Shown in pieces: positions 22,415 to 24,335 of a DNA stretch of 24,335 nt. The stretch is from Lachnospiraceae bacterium (GTDB lineage: Bacteria > Bacillota > Clostridia > Lachnospirales > Lachnospiraceae). The position numbers and the translations under genes were made by a program. The notes beneath the pieces are model-generated. The model had not been told where the DNA came from and did not search any database. It saw nothing but the letters and a program-made list of their open reading frames with translations. Where the stretch lies: NCBI GenBank assembly GCA_009787745.1, contig WQST01000014.1:1-24335 (forward strand), written 5' to 3'. How positions within the stretch are numbered: position 1 is the first letter of the stretch; each line of letters opens with the position of its first letter.

Positions 22415-23167
22415 TCATACCTTAGATTTATTTTTCACATATCTCCACGGCACATACATCATAAAGCTTACGAAAAAGACCAGTAACGCCATCGGAATGA
22501 TATAACCGGGATTACCAAGCCATTTTTCGAAAACCTCCAACAATGTCCCTCGTGCCGCACCATTTAAATATAAGTAATTCGTATTAAGCTGCTTATTCAA
22601 AATAAATATAAATATTGCATATCCGCACAAAATCATCAGAACCTTCGGATATTCCCGAATATCGGGTCTAAACTCACCCGAAGCCACCTTCAAAATCGGA
22701 ATCGCCACAACAATAAAATGCCAAACGAAAAAGACCAACGGCATCCAGCCGAAGGAGTGATAATAATTAAGCGTATCTTCAGGCGTAATAATCGCGATAA
22801 CAGCGCCGGGCATAAGGACAGCATACGATAAATTCCACATCAGCTTATTTTTCATAAATACCGTAAGCGGAAGGATAAAACCGCTGATTATACAAAGATG
22901 TAAGGGCAAAAGATCAAGAAAATTGAAATTCGCATAGTAGCGATAAAACATATATGCCCTTAGGAAATAAAAAATAAACAAACCAATCGCGATTCCCTTA
23001 ATAATTCGTTCCCCGCGATATTGATTCGACCTTTTTACGATAAATACTAAGCCAACAATTGCGATAACGCCAAATATCATATAAATAAAGTGCGCTGTGC
23101 CAAATGCCGCAAAGCGCTGTTCAATCGGAACATTATGTGTAAAAAACCAATTATACCGTTCAGCCAT
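22415..23167 (-). CDS. YwaF-like (TIGR02206-type) integral membrane protein
   Basis: A 250-residue polytopic membrane protein of unknown function with six to seven helices. Family-like features are the N-terminal FGTAHFIYMIFG, the conserved LLPLHLCIISGFILPL, YYHSFGWMPLVFFVWHF, and NTNYLYLN followed by an LLEVFEKWLGNPGYIIP block, which correspond to the conserved LHLC, HS and NY-P signatures of the YwaF family as I remember it. AAAGGATAACT precedes the ATG. It begins two bases after the end of the 64-residue acidic protein gene, so the two are surely co-translated, and the 3' end faces nadE. Some distantly similar proteins are described as possible ABC-2-like or stress-related membrane proteins, but nothing here supports a specific role. 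Confidence 0.85.
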   Translation of the reverse strand: MAERYNWFFTHNVPIEQRFAAFGTAHFIYMIFGVIAIVGLVFIVKRSNQYRGERIIKGIAIGLFIFYFLRAYMFYRYYANFNFLDLLPLHLCIISGFILPLTVFMKNKLMWNLSYAVLMPGAVIAIITPEDTLNYYHSFGWMPLVFFVWHFIVVAIPILKVASGEFRPDIREYPKVLMILCGYAIFIFILNKQLNTNYLYLNGAARGTLLEVFEKWLGNPGYIIPMALLVFFVSFMMYVPWRYVKNKSKV

Positions 23168-23169
23168 AG

Positions 23170-23364
23170 TTATCCTTTATCCAATAATTCCTGCAAAGCC
23201 TCTTCACCGATACTAATCCAGGCATCTTCTTCCGCTTCATTCAAACCTAAATACTCCCGCAAGGTCACATTCTCATCGCTTAAGCCCCATTCTTCGATAT
23301 ATTCGTCAATATCTTCGAATATTACCTCTCCTTGAAGATATAGTTCCTTAAATTTTTTACTCAC
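23170..23364 (-). CDS. Small acidic protein, unknown function
   Basis: A 64-residue, strongly acidic, soluble protein: MSKKFKELYLQGEVIFEDID, EYIEEWGLSDENVTLREYLG, then an acidic end with WISIGEEALQELLDKG. I recognise it only as a type of conserved small protein seen near housekeeping genes in Lachnospiraceae. The start is GTG at 23364 because AAAGG lies eight bases upstream; the in-frame TTG at 23371-23373 directly abuts that site and cannot be used. It sits 58 bases after asnS and its stop is two bases before the YwaF-like gene, so asnS, this gene and the membrane protein gene probably form one transcript. The alternation of acidic and aromatic residues suggests a helical partner-binding protein; that is speculation. 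Confidence 0.8.
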   Translation of the reverse strand: MSKKFKELYLQGEVIFEDIDEYIEEWGLSDENVTLREYLGLNEAEEDAWISIGEEALQELLDKG

Positions 23365-23422
23365 ATCGCACAACCTTTCTTAAGTATAAACAAAACCGAC
23401 GGCTTTAATCCACTTGCCATTA

Positions 23423-24335
23423 TCATAACTCACAATTATTAACCGTCCGCGGGAACGGCAACACATCACGAATATTACTCATGCCCGTCAAGTACATAAG
23501 CAACCGCTCAAACCCCAGACCAAATCCGGCATGTCGCACCGTCCCGTATTTACGCAAATCAAGATAAAAAGCATAATCATCGGGATTCATCCCCATCTCA
23601 ACAATCCTTATTCTTAACTTCTCATAATCTTCTTCACGCTGACTGCCGCCGATAATCTCCCCGATCCCCGGAACGAGCAAATCCATTGCGGCGACGGTTT
23701 TATTATCTTCATTCATTTTCATATAAAATGCCTTAATATCTTTCGGATAATCCGTCACAAAAACCGGACACTTAAATTCTGTCTCCGTCAAATAACGCTC
23801 ATGCTCTGTCTGTAAATCGCATCCCCACGACACTTTATATTCGAAATTATCGTTATTTTTCTTAAGAATCTCTATTGCTTGCGTATAAGTAATATGCGCA
23901 AACGACGAATTGACCACTCCGGTCAATCTGTCCAATAATTCCTTATCGATATGTTGATTAAAGAAAGCCATTTCGTTAGGCGCATTATCTAAAACATACC
24001 GAATCACATCCTTAAGCATACTTTCCGCTAACATCATATCATCTTCTAAATCAGCAAAAGCTATCTCAGGCTCAATCATCCAAAATTCCGCGGCATGTCT
24101 CGCAGTATTGGAATTTTCCGCACGAAAAGTCGGGCCAAAAGTATATATATTCTTAAAAGCCATCGCGAAAGTTTCACCATTAAGCTGTCCGCTGACAGTT
24201 AAATGAGTGCTTTTGCCGAAAAAATCCTGCGTATAATCAATACTTCCATCATTATGGAAAGGTAACTGCGGCAAGCTAAAATTCGTCACCTTAAACATCT
24301 CCCCCGCACCTTCACAATCACTTCCCGTAATAATC
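23423..24335 (-). CDS. asnS: Asparaginyl-tRNA synthetase, C-terminal part (5' end outside window)
   Basis: The catalytic C-terminal part of a class IIb synthetase that charges tRNA-Asn. The frame stays open to the right edge: the bases beyond 24298 read IITGSDCEGAGEM, the conserved AsnRS block, so the ATG at 24298 is internal. Further signatures are FGPTFRAENSNTARHAAEFW (motif 2), MIEPEIAFADLEDDM, CPVFVTDYPKDIKAFYMK, and motif 3 GFGLGFERLLMYLTGMSNIRDV, ending FPRTVNNCEL. The residues GSDCEGAGEMF and the PKDIKAFYMKMN segment separate it from AspRS. About 300 of roughly 460 residues are present. The small acidic protein gene follows after 58 bases. Confidence 0.96.
   Translation of the reverse strand, partial: IITGSDCEGAGEMFKVTNFSLPQLPFHNDGSIDYTQDFFGKSTHLTVSGQLNGETFAMAFKNIYTFGPTFRAENSNTARHAAEFWMIEPEIAFADLEDDMMLAESMLKDVIRYVLDNAPNEMAFFNQHIDKELLDRLTGVVNSSFAHITYTQAIEILKKNNDNFEYKVSWGCDLQTEHERYLTETEFKCPVFVTDYPKDIKAFYMKMNEDNKTVAAMDLLVPGIGEIIGGSQREEDYEKLRIRIVEMGMNPDDYAFYLDLRKYGTVRHAGFGLGFERLLMYLTGMSNIRDVLPFPRTVNNCEL

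Overview
The window looks like a chromosomal segment from a Gram-positive, low-GC member of the Clostridia, most likely the family Lachnospiraceae. The evidence is the style of the GyrA, MurG, AsnS and YwaF-type proteins, a TPR/pseudo-AAA protein of a kind I associate with that family, and strong GGAGG ribosome binding sites. This is judged from protein character, not from a database search. No rRNA, tRNA, CRISPR array, transposase or integrase is visible.

Layout. Positions 1-3934 (+) hold the 3' end of gyrB, complete gyrA and an O6-alkylguanine-DNA methyltransferase, meeting exodeoxyribonuclease III (3931-4686, -) tail to tail. A very short lipoprotein gene (4755-4907, +) runs into the 3' end of murG (4868-5947, -). 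Positions 6093-7797 (+) carry an unknown membrane protein, a 55-aa unknown protein and an MntP-type manganese exporter with an extra Cys-rich loop. Positions 7802-12283 (-) carry the glycogen branching enzyme glgB and, upstream of it, a TPR protein with a degenerate AAA+ domain. Positions 18623-24335 are again housekeeping: cca and proS (-), nadE (+), a YwaF-like membrane protein, a 64-aa acidic protein and partial asnS (all -).

The accessory region is 12284-18598. It is visibly more AT-rich than its flanks and is organised like a lactococcin-972-type bacteriocin locus. It contains: a Sec-secreted protein with an acidic heptad-repeat segment and a histidine- and arginine-rich C-terminal domain; three tandem paralogous membrane-anchored proteins that overlap each other translationally; a large bacteriocin-associated integral membrane protein, split here by a 2-base contraction in a TA tract; a 206-aa ABC ATPase of the lactococcin-972 export group type; and, convergent to it, an AgrA/ComE-like LytTR response regulator. 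Upstream of the secreted-protein gene is a perfect 9-bp direct repeat with 21-bp periodicity, the geometry of LytTR operators. My working model is a quorum- or stress-regulated secreted antagonist with an unusual precursor, an amplified family of candidate immunity or accessory proteins, and a BCE/MacB-like transporter. The secreted protein itself does not match the lactococcin 972 core motif as I remember it, so the product may be new.

Small repeats sit at gene borders. A 42-43 bp element occurs at the ABC-ATPase/response-regulator junction and in the proS leader, and a shorter related form lies between gyrB and gyrA. A different, widespread type of palindromic repeat forms the end of nadE, including its stop codon.
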